Assembly (NCBI GenBank): GCA_029168955.1
Contig: JAPDOI010000209.1
Coordinates: 868,001 to 932,000, forward strand
Direction of reading: 5' to 3'
Length of the DNA: 64,000 nucleotides
Origin: Aplectana chamaeleonis
Lineage: Eukaryota; Nematoda; Chromadorea; Rhabditida; Cosmocercidae
Shown piece by piece: positions 44,832 to 56,899 of the stretch; position 1 is the first letter of the stretch, and each line of letters opens with the position of its first letter. Both the position numbers and the translations under genes were made by a program. Below the pieces are notes generated by a model. That model did no database searches and was not told where the DNA came from. It saw nothing but the letters and a program-made list of their open reading frames with translations.

Positions 44832-47100
44832 GTACTCCATTTACAGTACGTTTTTTCGCCAACTGAAATGAAATTCCCTGCTTCAACCTCGCCATAAATA
44901 CGAACAGGATCAGTCATCGCATTACCTTCGGCATGTGGAAGGAATAAAAGATTAAGAATAACAGTAGCGAGGAGAGGAATGGATTTTGTCGGGGTTTCGA
45001 ATTTATTTCCTAGCAGAATTCCAATGATAAAGAAGTTCTTTGGGATTCTCTATAAGGTGGACATAACACACTCAGCGGCATCCATTGTATTCGAAATGAT
45101 TTTTTGGGGAGCAAAAAGTGCATTTTATTTTAGTGGTCCTCCTACGCAACGAGAAAAAAAGAAGAAATAAAATGAAAATCGGGTAACTTTCCAGGCAAAA
45201 ACACTCAAAAATTTACAGAAGATGTTCATGATTAATTTCACAAATGGAACATGACACAAAATAAAGTGGGCTTAAATCTAAGAACATGCCTCATTGTTGA
45301 CTGGATGTAATTATTCACCTGGAATTAGCAACTAAGGGAGCATGAGGAAGTCGTAGACATTTCTATGATTCTAGTGCCTTACATTTCATTTGTAACATTT
45401 TTTTGCCATTTCTACGAAAACGAGCAATTTTTTTTCTGCAAAAACAACGTTTCGCAAGTTTTTTTTGTGCGCAGAATGCGCCCCACCGCCCTAGCTTGCT
45501 TGAGAATGGCCCGATTTCGAAGTCATTTTTTAATTGCTTTCAACGAGTCCCATATAATAGTAATACGAAGTAATGGAATACAATCCGCGAAAATGTCTAT
45601 GACCGCATGTTAAAACTAGAAAATCCCTTATTTTGAAGTGATAAGACGGTTATTATAGCAGAAATTTGTCAAGTTTTAACCTGCGGCCGATGGGTATTCC
45701 AGAAGGAAATACCCATTTTTGGACAAAATTCCCAAGTCGATAAGAACCTCTCCACATAACATTGCATTCACCTCATCGTTAGTAATATGAAAATCCCCAT
45801 GAAAATTAAGTTCGAAAATATTGAACTAAGTTATGGCGATGCCCAGCGCTTTCGCTCGCAAGAAGCCCCGCGAAAGGCCGTTTTTGCAAAAAAATCGTGA
45901 GTGAATAAGATTCATTCACTCCGTTTCGGGATCAAAATTATTTTGTGCAATCGCCTGCAGCGGGGACGGTCAGAATCCCGACGTCGACAGGTCGTTTCCC
46001 GAGAAGCGATTTATTCTGCAGGCGTACTTTCGGCGTGCGATAGACATGACCGAACCAGCGCAACCTACAGTCGCATTGACACGTTGCGTTCCTTATTGTG
46101 TGCTGGCGCAAACTCGCTGCGCATATATTATAACATACGAGCACAGAGTTTACGCTAACGCAGAATAAGGAACGCAAAGTATCAGCGCGATCCGTGCCGA
46201 CTGTATGTTTATTAATTTTCGTTTCGATTAAATGCTGATTGTGGGTTGAGCTTAGTTGCGCGCATGTTCCCGGTTCTACAGCTGTCACGGAGGGGCACAC
46301 CCAGAAATCATCGGAGGCTACGCGTTCATAATGCCATAGGCCTACGCTCCATTTCGAAACCAAATTTAGGGGTATGGTACGACAGGCATGCAATCTAGCA
46401 CGCGGTGGGACCCGCGTCGGAGCGACGGTTTCGGTCATAGTAGGAACAATTATCGCGCGCTGTGCACGCGACGCAATGTTTACCAGCAATATCGACCGAA
46501 AATCAATATGCGAGATATGCACTGTCGCCGTCGCCGGTCGCGGGAAGTATTATCCCGGCCTAAATGGAGGAGCTCCGCGACAGGCGGTCGCTGTCGCTGT
46601 GCAGAGCGACGAGACCGTGTGTCGTAGGAGTATACCACGCCTCTTGGAACGTGCAATTTGCGGACGAACGATATGTTTCCCACATCCGCTGAGGACCGAT
46701 AGCTGCTAAAACTAGTTATTGTATCTCATGGTCAGCAGGTTAGCTCTGTTTGACTAATTCCGTTGTTGAATAAAACTGACTTAATCAGCTGAGTGGGCTA
46801 GGCAATCGTGGGAGGGAGCTTGCCCAAAATCGTGCGTCGTGTGCTGTAAGCGTGCGTCTGCAAATGGCTCAAAATCATTTCGACTCCGGAATGGATTTTA
46901 TGTATCAATTTCACACATTCATAGAAATGCCCAGAACCATCTTATTTGTTCTTAGTTGTATATTTTAGGTAAATAATGACCCCCCCCCAATCAACAGCGA
47001 GGTAAGAGTTTTCTGGATTTGAAAACGCTTTCTTATGTGAACTTTCCAATTTGAGAAATTAATCAAAAGCATTTTTTGTCAATTCTTTTTTGGAGGGTTT
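44832..47100. repeat. 2.3-kb dispersed repeat, copy 1
   Basis: Diverged direct copy of 52622-55290. Shared anchors include GGTACTCC near the start, CCGTTTCGGGATC, GATAG(A/G)(C/G)ATGACCGAACCAG, CGTTGCGTTCCTTATTGTGT-like sequence, TATATTATAACATACG and CCAATCAACAGC. No transposase frame. In copy 2 a terminal inverted repeat is visible, so a DNA-transposon origin is likely. The part around 46374-46562 is occupied by TACTTCC-family and central-hairpin-related sequence. Confidence 0.65.
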
Positions 47101-47345
47101 ATTAACTTTCATTTTATTTCTTTTTTTTGTGACATAGGAGAACCACGAATGTAGAAGGCTCGTAACGTCTTTCCGCCTCCAGCGATACTATTTCGTACAA
47201 ATTGGATGCCGCTGAAAGTTTCTTGTTCCTCTTCTAGGAAAGTCGAATAGAACTTCTTTATCTTAGCTATTCGTCTAGAAAGTGACTCCGAACACCGGCG
47301 AAAATTTTATTTCTCCTCCCTACTGGTATTACTCGCATTTTATAG
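47101..47345. other. Stretch without recognised features
   Basis: No recognised repeat or gene. Confidence 0.35.
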
Positions 47346-47540
47346 CTCAAAGGCAGTGTTCACGATAGAAAATGTGTTTCAGTTTCCACTAGGAGTGGGT
47401 AGTGGAGGGGCACACTGTAACGTTGACGTCGAAAGAACGCATGAAATCGAGCCAGGAAAAACTCTAAAAGAGCCCGAAGTTGCCACTTCGCGCGCAAGGC
47501 AAACCCCAAAAGCGCAACACACGCCCACCGACGTGAACAA
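47346..47540. mobile_element. Left half of a family-1 TTAA MITE
   Basis: AAAGGCAGTGTTCACGAT and the next 190 bases follow the left part of the element at 15860 up to CCAC(C)GACGTGAACAAA, then switch without transition into RTE coding sequence. The right half is missing from the window beyond the RTE. Confidence 0.75.
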
Positions 47541-49222
47541 ACTCCCGTTGAAGGCCTCTGAGTGACCCACATCTGCCTGCAATTGTCCGGACGAAGAAGA
47601 AGTCCATAGGCTGCGGCATACTTCAAAACGACATTCACAACCCTTTGCAATTTCGCGTTGTTTTAAGCGAATAACACTTCGTCGGCGTAGCGTCCTGATG
47701 GTGTTAGGATCACGGAAATTTGTTCTGCAACTCTACGCATGATGTAATCAACGGCGAAGTTGAATAGAAAAGATCCTGCTACAGCTCCTTGCCTTACTCC
47801 TGTTCTCACCTCGAAAGCTGACGTAAACCCGACAGGCGTGCGAACTGCTGCTGTTATTCCTTTGTTCATGTCCTCGATCAGTCGAACATACTTTTCCGGG
47901 ACTCCATCTGCTCGCAGAGCATTGAGCAATCGATCACGATGAGGAGAGTCGAACGCGGCCTCAAAGTCCAAAAAAGCAAGCTGTAATGGCTTCGAAAACC
48001 GTTGCCACGATTCAATTACTCTTCTCACGACGAACACTTGGTCGATGGTCGATCTTCCAGGTCGAAAACCGGCTTGCTCATCTCTGGTCGTTCCTTCACG
48101 ATGTTTGATGGGTCGCTCGAGAATGATACGTTCTAAAACCCTGTACATGACACGAAGTAGAGAGATTCCTCTGTGGTTCTTAGGATCCGTGACGGATAGC
48201 TTTTTGTGAAGAGGAACGATGATCGCATGTCTCCACGAATCGGGTATCCTTTCGCTCATCCATATGGCACAGATGGTGTTGGTCATTTCACGAATCCCAG
48301 ACGGAGGAAGAGCTTTCAGCATTTCAGCAGTGATGTTGTCATCTCCACCTGCCTTTCCATTCTTCATTTTCCGGACACAATCCAAAACTTCAGACTCAGT
48401 CGGCGGTTCCTCACTGACATCGTAATGTGCTCTCTGAACTTGCGGCAGCTTTGGTACTGACGGCGCTGGGCGATTCAGTAGTGAACTGAAGTAATCCTTC
48501 TATAATGACAGTGTCGCATCACCAACTGCAACTCCATTGGTAGTGTTCAAGACAGGAGAACATCTCTTCATCTTGCCGCTATACTGTCGTAACAACGTGT
48601 AGGTTTTCCTCGGGTTCTTCTCCTCCCAAGCCTTCTCGAACTCCTTAGCTCTACGCGTTAGCTGCCGACGCAACTTCCTCCTCAGACGCTTCTCCTCCAC
48701 GAAGTTTCCTGCAGTTCGGAGAGCACATACTCTGTTGTAGATAGATGTTGTTTCTTCCGAGACGTAGGTAAACTTCTTCTTAGACTGTACAACCGGGAGT
48801 GCCTCTTCCGAAGCGTCCTGGATGCACTTGACCGAAGAGTCCGCGTCGCAAAGTTTCTTCTTAGTCCGTACTCCAATATGAATGGAAACGCGCTGTCGTA
48901 ATTTCCTTCTGCATTCTTGATCCCTGAGACTTGTCATATCACCCCTCGCTTCCTCTTATGAGTCCTCGCAGTGAAGTTCAACAGAACAGGACGGTGATCC
49001 GAATCAGATGCGACATTCCACACAGCTCTAGATCTTCGAACGTCCGATACTGGAATATTCCTCGTCAGAACATAGTCAAGCTGTAGTTTCAAAGTTGTCA
49101 TCTTCCGCTTCCGCTGCACTTCTGGAGATAGGTGGGTTGATCCCTGCCACGTAAGCTGATGGCGGCGATGATTCCTCTTGAATGTCGATGCAATAATCAG
49201 ACCACTGTGTTCAATCAAGTCG
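47541..49222 (-). pseudogene. RTE LINE remnant, truncated at both ends
   Basis: Aligns with 6290-8030 of the first RTE copy. It contains the endonuclease end (THLSPEVQRKRKM, LDYVLTRNIPVSD, SDHRPVLLNF, about 48934-49222), the linker where this copy has Glu instead of the stop seen in the first copy, and the reverse transcriptase (RKMKNGKAGGDD to FLFNFAVDYIM). The active-site region is damaged: a deletion leaves RYADEVLFA in place of LEYADDIVLFA. A part of the endonuclease-RT linker (about 48940) is deleted. The missing 3' end is unlike the usual 5' truncation of LINEs, so deletion or recombination formed this junction. Confidence 0.85.
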
Positions 49223-49384
49223 AGTGTACAATAGGTACGAAAATCGGAGAAAAAAGGCATATAACTTTTTCCAGAGTAATTCTAGGCCGCTGCAAAGGGC
49301 ATACTCGAATTCTTCGCCAAAAAAGAGTTCTAGAAAAGTACATTCCGATCGGAATGGCCAGTTTGGCTAATAGTAGTTTCCTTG

Positions 49385-49592
49385 TGAACAGTCAAAAATC
49401 ATTGACGTTCACATCCAGAAATAAATGCAATTTTAAGTAATAAAAATAGCTGAAAAATAGAAGCAAGCCTTTCATTCAATGTTTAACTTCACGAGGACAG
49501 AAATATTCCAGCAGGTCAGTCTGTTCATTAATTAAATTCTATGTTCAAGCCAGCTGATGTTCTCGATACTAAAGATGATCTATGCCTATGTT
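49385..49592. repeat. Dispersed repeat, about 200 bp, copy 1
   Basis: Shares AATAAATGCAA, AGCAAGC, GAGCAGGTCAG-like CAGCAGGTCAG, and CAGCTGATGTTCT.GATA with 56900-57095 in the same order. Probably the end of an unrecognised retroelement or SINE. Confidence 0.5.
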
Positions 49593-49616
49593 ATAGAGAG
49601 GGCTCATCCTCTGGGA

Positions 49617-49948
49617 ATTTTTGCCGCGACTCCTCCGCGACTGCCCGCGACTCCTCCGTCTCGGTGCTTGCCGGCGCCGAGCCGGAGGAGTTGCGGGGCA
49701 ATCGCGGAGGAGACGCGGGTGAGATGCGGGGCAGTCGCGGAGGAGATACGGAAAAGACACGGAGGAGACGCGGGGAGATGCGGGGAGAACACGGAGGAGA
49801 CGCGGGGAGTTGCGGGAGGTCGCGCGGGAGGCGCGGAAGAGTCGCGGCAGAGTCGCGGCAGAGTCGATGATCGCGGGGGAGTCACGGGGCAGTTCAGGAT
49901 CGCGGTAGAGTCCCGGTGCAGTCGCGAAGGAGTCGCGGCAATATTTCT
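49617..49948. repeat. GC-rich minisatellite enclosed by an inverted repeat
   Basis: The outer ends ATTTTTGCCGCGACTCCT and AGGAGTCGCGGCAATATTT are inverted. Between them run degenerate GTCGCGGAGGAGACGCGG units of about 12-18 bp with strong strand asymmetry (purines on the plus strand). Several frames are open only because of the composition. Confidence 0.7.
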
Positions 49949-50369
49949 CAGAGTCCACCACAAGAAGACAAGAAAGTTCAGGCTTGTATTGGGTCCAAAA
50001 CAGCGGTCTTCTCGAAACTTTTATCTTATAGGTCCATTTACTCGAAGTCCAGAAAAGGGTTTAGAGAGGAAAAGAAGACAAGCATAATTCATTGCGATCC
50101 TTGTCTTTAAGGTCTGTGTAATTTGAGTAGGAAGCTGCGAAGCTGCTTGGCAGGAAAATCAGCGCGAGGGAAAAATGAAGGAATGACGACTATCGATCTC
50201 AGGGTTTCGCGCGGAATGATAGGAGCGGTTTCTTATTCTACAATCGGAATCAGGGATGAGCGGATTCCCGATTTCCGAAATACGACTTCCGAAGCTTTTT
50301 AAGGCCTTGGAATTCAGCATTCCCTTTTCTGAAAAAGGGTGCGGAAATCGGAACAAAATTCAGAAATAG

Positions 50370-50830
50370 TCTCAAAGGCACAGTCCAACCTCGGTATCTT
50401 TTTTTAGTTTCTTCGCTTATCTTGGAAAGAATTTTAGGCTGACCACGTTGGTGTCTCCATAATCGCTCGGAACCCACTAGGAACGAAGATATGACCCCTC
50501 AGACGTTATGAAGTCGGACGGTAAAAAATTCATGGGTGAGTTTTTCCAGGCCGGGTTTTCTTCGTCGTTCGCATCTGTCTCACCGGAGCAGACCACACTG
50601 TGAAGCTAGACGGATAACAAATGAAAATAGATGTAAATGAAAATCCAAGGTACATCTAGTGCCTATCTAGACCGGAAACCCTAGAGGGGGTGGAGAGATA
50701 GGGCGTCATTTGAGGGCGGAGCAAATGAATGCCCAATGTTTTCTCGCCTCTTCTGGAGAATGGAGATTCCGCCTTGGCAGAGTTTCTACACACAGTGACC
50801 GGACCACAATATCAAAATTTTAATTTCGGT
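50370..50830. mobile_element. Family-2-like TTAA MITE, diverged
   Basis: CAAAGGCACAGTCCAACCTCGG at the left resembles the family-2 terminus. The interior matches 10860-11230 (GAACCCACTAGGAACGAAG, GAGCAGACCACACTGTGAAGC, GAGGGCGGAG). No right terminus found. Confidence 0.5.
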
Positions 50831-51612
50831 TATCCTTGTTCCGATTTCAATACATGTGCGTAGGGAGGTTGCGTCTCTAGGCAATGAGGTGTATTTGGTG
50901 TGGCCTCCGGCCCTTTGCGCATTGGACGCGTAGCTGCCCCTGCCCTCCTCATGAGCGTAAATGCACTCTGCCCCTGGGTTGGTCTTTTTTCTGAGGACTA
51001 CTTCAGTCACATACGATGAGCATAATGTCTTTAAATTTGTGTAACCTTAGTAATATGAATGTGGAGAAACGACAAAACGACCACAAACTCTTGCTGGACG
51101 TCCTCCGCAAAAAAATTTTGCACCAGATCTCAGACATCGACCAAACTACAAAATACCCTCCGCAACATCCTGTAGTCCAGGAGAATTCATAAGCGCACCA
51201 AAAAGTCGAGTTGAGTAGTCCAAATGCTCCTACGGAGAAGATTTAGGTTAAATTTATGGTGGCATTCTGCAAATGGCCGAAAGCTCCGTTCAACCAGCAA
51301 CCCCCCCCCCTTGCAGCTCAGAACCAGCTCAGAAGGAATCTTCAGAAGATCGACAAATGGACCTCACTGTCAGATCTGCAATCAGCATCTAGAAGAGCCC
51401 CTGAAAAAAGAACTCGAGAATTGTAACCCAATGTTTTAGGTAGCCATGCTGTGAAATGATTCCTGCATAAGCCACAATGGAATAAGAACAAAAAGTCTGC
51501 ACAGAATCGGAACCGTAATAAACTTTGTAAATCGTACAGTTTAACACTTAAGAGACCGCTTGTCCACACGGCGCACCCACGGCTGTTTTGCCCCTGGGAC
51601 CTCGTGTCCACA
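50831..51612. other. Stretch without recognised features
   Basis: No supported gene. Contains a C-run near 51300 and short unrecognised frames. Confidence 0.4.
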
Positions 51613-51620
51613 CTGTGCAT

Positions 51621-52339
51621 TATACTTGTTCCAGATGGAATTTATTTCGAATATCCGACTTTTCGACTATAGTCGGATATTGCACATTTTCGAATATTCG
51701 ACTTTTCGACTGTAGTCGGATATCACACCTTTTCGAATATTCGAATTTTCGACTGTAGTCGGATATCGCCCTTTTTCGAATATTCGACTTTTCGACTGTA
51801 GTCGGATATCGCACTTTTTCGAATATTCGACTTTTCGACTGTAGTCGGATATCGCACTTTTTCGAATATTCGACTTTTCGAATAAAAAGTCGACTTTTTT
51901 ATCCGACTGAAACAGTCGGATATTCGTCCGATTACTCGATTCGGAACATGTAAACTATGCAGTATACTTGTTCCAGATGGAATTTATTTCGAATATCCGA
52001 CTTTTCGACTATAGTCGGATATTGCACATTTTCGAATATTCGACTTTTCGACTGTAGTCGGATATCACACCTTTTCGAATATTCGACTTTTCGACTGTAG
52101 TCGGATATCACCCTTTTTCGAATATTCGACTTTTCGACTGTAGTCGGATATCGCCCTTTTTCGAATATTCGACTTTTCGACTGTAGTCGGATATCGCACT
52201 TTTTCGAATATTCGACTTTTCGACTGTAGTCGGATATCGCACTTTTTCGAATAACCGACTTGTCGAATAAAAAGTCGACTTTTTTATCCGACTGAAACAG
52301 TCGGATACTCATCCGATTATTCGATTCGGAACAAGTATA
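51621..52339. mobile_element. Tandem dimer of the hAT-like MITE with expanded 43-bp repeats
   Basis: Unit 1 (51621-51954) and unit 2 (51963-52339) each begin TATACTTGTTCC. Unit 2 ends GGAACAAGTATA and unit 1 ends GGAACATGTAAA. CTGTGCAT flanks the whole dimer (51613-51620 and 52340-52347), and the junction holds a related CTATGCAG (51955-51962). Each unit has about five to six copies of the 43-bp repeat (TTTTTCGAATATTCGACTTT...GTAGTCGGATATCG), against two and a half in the 18.4-kb copy. Confidence 0.85.
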
Positions 52340-52621
52340 CTGTGCATCCACGCCATGAACTCGATTTTTCGTAGTTTCTTTAAAAAAACGAGGTTCTTTT
52401 TTATTGTAGCTGGAAGATACGTGTTGGAGACTCTTATCACTAACGGTCAGACCTTGGTCATCTTGATAATCTTTTATTCGGGTTTTCATTTGCTATTGAT
52501 TTGGTTTTATATTGTTATCTGCTCGACACGTCGCCGCCCTCGCCCGCTGATTGGGGCCCCCCATGCTCCATTACTGCCCTGCCGCAGTCAGACTCGCTGC
52601 TGTGCAACACTTCAGAGCACT

Positions 52622-55390
52622 TTACGGTACTCCGTTTTCGGTACTTATTTTTTCGCAAACTGATAAGAAATTTCCCGCTTCAATCTTGCCATAAATTAGA
52701 GCAGGACCAAGGGAAAGCAATTTTTCTCGGAAATCTCTGAAAAGGATGAAAAATCAAAAATGCCAGTGGCCAGGAGGGATGTGTTTTTTTTGTCGGTGTT
52801 TCAAGGCCAATTTCCAGCAGAGTTCCAATGATAAAAGAAGATGTATGGGATTGTTAAGAAGGTGCATTCAACAGATTCCGCTTTATCCATTGTGTTCGAA
52901 ATGAGTTCCAGGGAACAAAAGGTGCACTTGATTTTAGAGGCTCTCCGATGCAACGAGAAAAAAAGGAATTAAATGAAAGTCGGGAGAACCTTTTAAGAAA
53001 GAACTGACAAAAGATGCTTATGATAAAAAAGTATATATAAAGTAGGCTCAAATTAGGGAACTTACCTCACTGTCGATGGGGATGACTATTCACCTTAAAT
53101 ATGCAACTAAGAGAGCATAAGCAATTTCTGGGGATATCTTTGAAAACAAAGCCGAGCAAATTTTCGCAAAATGACATTCTACTGCGTTTTTTTTGCGCGC
53201 AGAAAGCACCTCATCGCCATAAATTGCCTTCAAAGTGGTCCGATTTCGATTTTGAAGTTATTTTCAATTGATTTGAACAAGTCTTACATAATAGTGTTAC
53301 GGAATGATTTACTCAACTCCATAACATTATCGGAAATCGCATATTTCCACCTCGAAAATTTTCGTAATGAACTGATCAGACGGCCATGATAGCAGGAATT
53401 TGTCAAGTTTTGACCTGCGGTCGATGGGAATTCCAGAAGGAAATATCCATTTTTGGAAAAAATTTCGAAGTCAGTAAGCCTCCATCACATATTATTGCAT
53501 TCGCTTCACTGGGAAGAACATGAAAATTCCCAAGAAATTTTAGTTCGTCAATCTTGAACTGAGCTGAGGCGACGCGCGATGGTTTCGCTCGCAAAAAGCG
53601 CCGCGAAGGGCCGTTTTTGCTAAAAGGTTGTTCAGTAGTGGAAGTGAATTAGATTCATATACTCCGTTTCGGGATCGAAATTGTTTTGTGCGATCTGCGG
53701 ACGCATCCTCGCAGCACGCGACGCACGATTTCGTACCAGCTCGTCCGCCCACGTCGGCATCAGGGCTGTTTTCCTTTCAATAAACGAATTGGGAAAACAG
53801 AGCTATATTGCTGATGATGACATACAATAAATGTTTTTAACTGGATTCCGTCTTCAACGAATGTGGAAGACGTGAAGAAACTAGTAAGAAATCGTGCGTC
53901 GCGAGGTGCGAATGTGTGTCCGCAAATTGCGCGATCCAAATTTGGCTTCGAAATGGAGTGTATGTGTTTTGCGAAGAAGAATGTATAAATTCTCTAGGTT
54001 GTTTCAAACATATCAGATGGCCTCCAAATTGACTGAATTTTTTCAGAACTTCTTGAAACTCCTCATTGCAAGTCAACATTCAGCATGTAACTCTCCTCTC
54101 ATACCTACTCAGGCGATTCTCGGCCTCGAGCCTTTACCGAGCAGGAATCGGAGCCGCCTGACAATTCCTTTCGTTCTCCGCGTCGCCGGTTCAATGCTTC
54201 TGCTATTCGGACAAGCTAGAGGAGCCCGGACAGCAACAGAAGCCGAACCGCAGATTGGGAGAGTGAACGAAACTGTCTGGCGGCTCGGACCCAGATGCGC
54301 CTGGGTAAAAAAAGACAAAATCTATAATTCCAGTCCATGGGTGTATCAACAATATGTGTACCAACCACGAAGTGGATGAGTTTCGGGTCAACTTTTTTTC
54401 CGACACGTATTGCCACGGGGACGGTCCGGATTCTGACGTCGATAGGTCGTTGACCTGGAAGCGATTTGTATGTACTGCAGGCGTTCTTTCAGCGTGCGAT
54501 AGGGATGACCGAACCAGTGCAACCTGCAGTTGGTACGGATCGCACTGATACGTTGCGTTGCTCATTGTGTATTGGAGCAAACTCGGTGTGCATATATTAT
54601 AACATACGTGCACCAACTTTGCGCCAACACAGAGCAAGGAACGCTAGTATATGTGCGAACCGTGTCCACAGTATGTTTCTTGAATTCAGTTTCGATTGTG
54701 TGCTGGGCTGGGCAGAGTTGCTCGATTGTTCTCGGTATTACAACTGTCACGAAGGGGCAAACACGGATTCCATCGAATGCCACGCGTTCATGGTAACATA
54801 TGCATACGCTCCATTTTGAAGCCAAATTCAGAACGAGGCTCGCGCCTTGCGACGCATGATTACGTACGAGTTTCCTCACGTCTCCCACATCTGCCGAGGA
54901 CCAATTTCGGGTAGAAACAGTTTTTGTATCTGATGGTCGTCAGGTTAGCTCTGTTTTTCTAGTGCTTTTGTTGAGCGAAACTGACCTGATCGGCTGACGT
55001 GGGCGATGCGAACTGGTACGAAGACGTGCGCTGTGATCGTGCGTCTGCAAAACGCAAAAAATAAGTTTGACTCCGAAATGGAATGCAGTTACGTATTTGT
55101 TTCACATACCCATAGAAATGCCCCGGATTTCCTTATTATCCCTTGGTTGCATACTCCAGATGAATAATTTTCCCCAATCAACAGCCAGGCAAGAGTTTTC
55201 GGATTTGAAACCACTTTATTATGAGCCGTTTAGAATTAAATCATATGCATCTTCTAAGGAATGATTTTCGGAGGATTCCCTCAATCACTTTTTACCATAT
55301 AACGATTCGCTTTGATCCTGCTCCGATTTATGGCAACGTTGAAACGGGGATTTTTTTACGGTTGGCTCGGAAATGAATCCTACTTTACCC
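52622..55390. repeat. 2.7-kb dispersed repeat with terminal inverted repeats, copy 2
   Basis: Diverged copy of 44832-47100, longer because of a MITE (54112-54301) and small insertions. The start (AAATTTCCCGCTTCAATCTT and CCATAAATTAGAGCAGG) is inverted at 55313-55355 (CCTGCTCCGATTTATGGCAA, GTTGAAACGGGGATTT). Related single termini occur at 1656-1705 and 4742-4785. No transposase recognised. Confidence 0.6.
54112..54301. mobile_element. MITE, GGCGATTCTC ends, third copy
   Basis: Same family as 15154-15311, inserted in copy 2 of the 2.3-2.7-kb repeat and absent from copy 1. Left GGCGATTCTCGGCCTCGAGC; right end degraded to GACCCAGATGCGCC. Confidence 0.6.
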
Positions 55391-56365
55391 TAATTCTCCA
55401 TTTGCTGCGATTCAAGCATCAGTACAGGCTGCAAACCGCTAAATTCTCATGGTTTCTACGTGTGCAGGTGCGGAGGGGAGGTTAGAGACAGCGAGAGAGC
55501 GCATGACAAACGGAGGGAGCAGAATTCCGCGCGCCGCTCGCGCCTTGAGTCGTGGGAATTACGAATTTTTTATAGAGGATACGGTGCGCGGACCATTTCC
55601 AAGCATTATTATCTACATCTATTCTCTTTTGAAATTTATTTAAGTTCATCGCAGGTGTCTGCGCGCGTAGGCTGCGTCTCCTTATCCCCACATTTTCTCA
55701 CTGTATCTTAATGACTATCGATTTCGTGAGTTTGCTTCGGGGAGCTTGGAGCGGCTTCCTAATTCAATCTGTAACCTGATGTCAGAGGTCGTAACTTTCG
55801 CCCCTAGTGCAGTTTTTAAGGGAAAAGGGGAACTGTCCCTAAATGCTGAAATAAGGAAGAATTGCGACCCGCCGAAATCAGTGACTTTTTGGTCAATCAA
55901 AGAGCATTGGGTTTTGGATTCCAATTTGGGATGTGCGGCGATTGCCGTTTGCAGTTTGTGCGGAAATTCCTGTTATTTTTCCGGCAAAACTCAGCAAAAA
56001 GTTGAAAGGGAACGCCTCCTATGCTCGCGGCCAGGTAGGAAAAAGAGGTGAGCCGATTATCCGCTATTCGCTTACCCACTATCCAGGGCTTATCTGTTTT
56101 CCGTCCCGTCGCTCGGCCATTCTTGAACAAGATAAGATAAAAATCTGTTTGCAGTCCCATATTAAATATTCTGCTAAGCAGGAGTGCCTGTGTGGACGCG
56201 TGAGTAAAGCGCTCACGATGGACTCTGATCCCGAGTTTTCCGCAGATACAAGCTCTAGTGGGCTCTCAATTTCCATTATCACCAGCAGCGAAGGGGTTGG
56301 CTTTGGTGCAATATTACGGGTTATCAGGAGTACGGGCGACGAGGAAGCGACCGCTTCTTGCTGTG
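55391..56365. other. Stretch without recognised genes
   Basis: Frames of up to 191 residues (55933-56508) pass through here, but they run into MITE sequence and have no recognisable domain. Possible real exons cannot be excluded. Confidence 0.35.
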
Positions 56366-56386
56366 TTAAAGGCAGTGGTCACGATG
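56366..56386. mobile_element. Solo terminus of TTAA MITE family 1
   Basis: TTAA followed by AGGCAGTGGTCACGATG; no opposite terminus nearby. Confidence 0.5.
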
Positions 56387-56423
56387 AAAACGTTATCCAA
56401 AAAACTACCAAAATCAGCTTAGG

Positions 56424-56757
56424 CCCCCGTCATAGTCGGCTAAAAACCAGCCGTCCTAGTCCCACCGTTTCGATGTGTATGAGACTCACGCAGAACGGGA
56501 AGAAATGAAGTGATAAAAATCATCCTCAACTGATAAAATTCCACCTTCTCTATGCCGTCCTAGGTCGTATCGGGTGGATTTTTATCATTCCAGACGGTTT
56601 TTGTCAGTTGAGGCCAAATTTTACAACATCACAGTGCGATTTTTATCATTCGAGGATGATTTTTGTCACCTCAATTCTTCCCGTTTTGCAAGCTTCTCAT
56701 ACCTATCGACCGTGTGGGACTACGACGGCCGGCTCTCGGCCGACTATGAGGGGGGCC
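56424..56757. mobile_element. MITE, AGGCCCCCGTCATAGTCGGC ends, 334 bp
   Basis: Left AGGCCCCCGTCATAGTCGGC plus CCAGCCGTCCTAGTCCCAC; right GTGGGACTACGACGGCCGG plus GCCGACTATGAGGGGGGCCT, inverted. The interior repeats GATTTTTATCATTC three times. A related terminus (GGCCCCGGTTATAGTTGG) is at 61339. Confidence 0.7.
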
Positions 56758-56899
56758 TCAGATCGAAAACAGCTGAAAAACCATGAAGGTAGCGCTGTGA
56801 AAAACGGGCTATCATTAGAGTTTCTTCGGCCAAAAGATGCCAGTTCGTGCACACGTGCACAGCGCCGCCCAAAAAGATCGCAGTCTCATGCCGAGCAGT

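Noticed and set aside
49569..50087. Long overlapping frames through the GC-rich minisatellite
   Set aside because: Open in several frames on both strands because of composition; residues are Arg/Gly/Pro-rich repeats without a domain.
51620..52489. Repetitive 64- and 185-residue minus-strand frames
   Set aside because: The 43-bp unit happens to be open in all three minus frames, so the frame cycles through them. It lies within an hAT-like MITE, not a gene.
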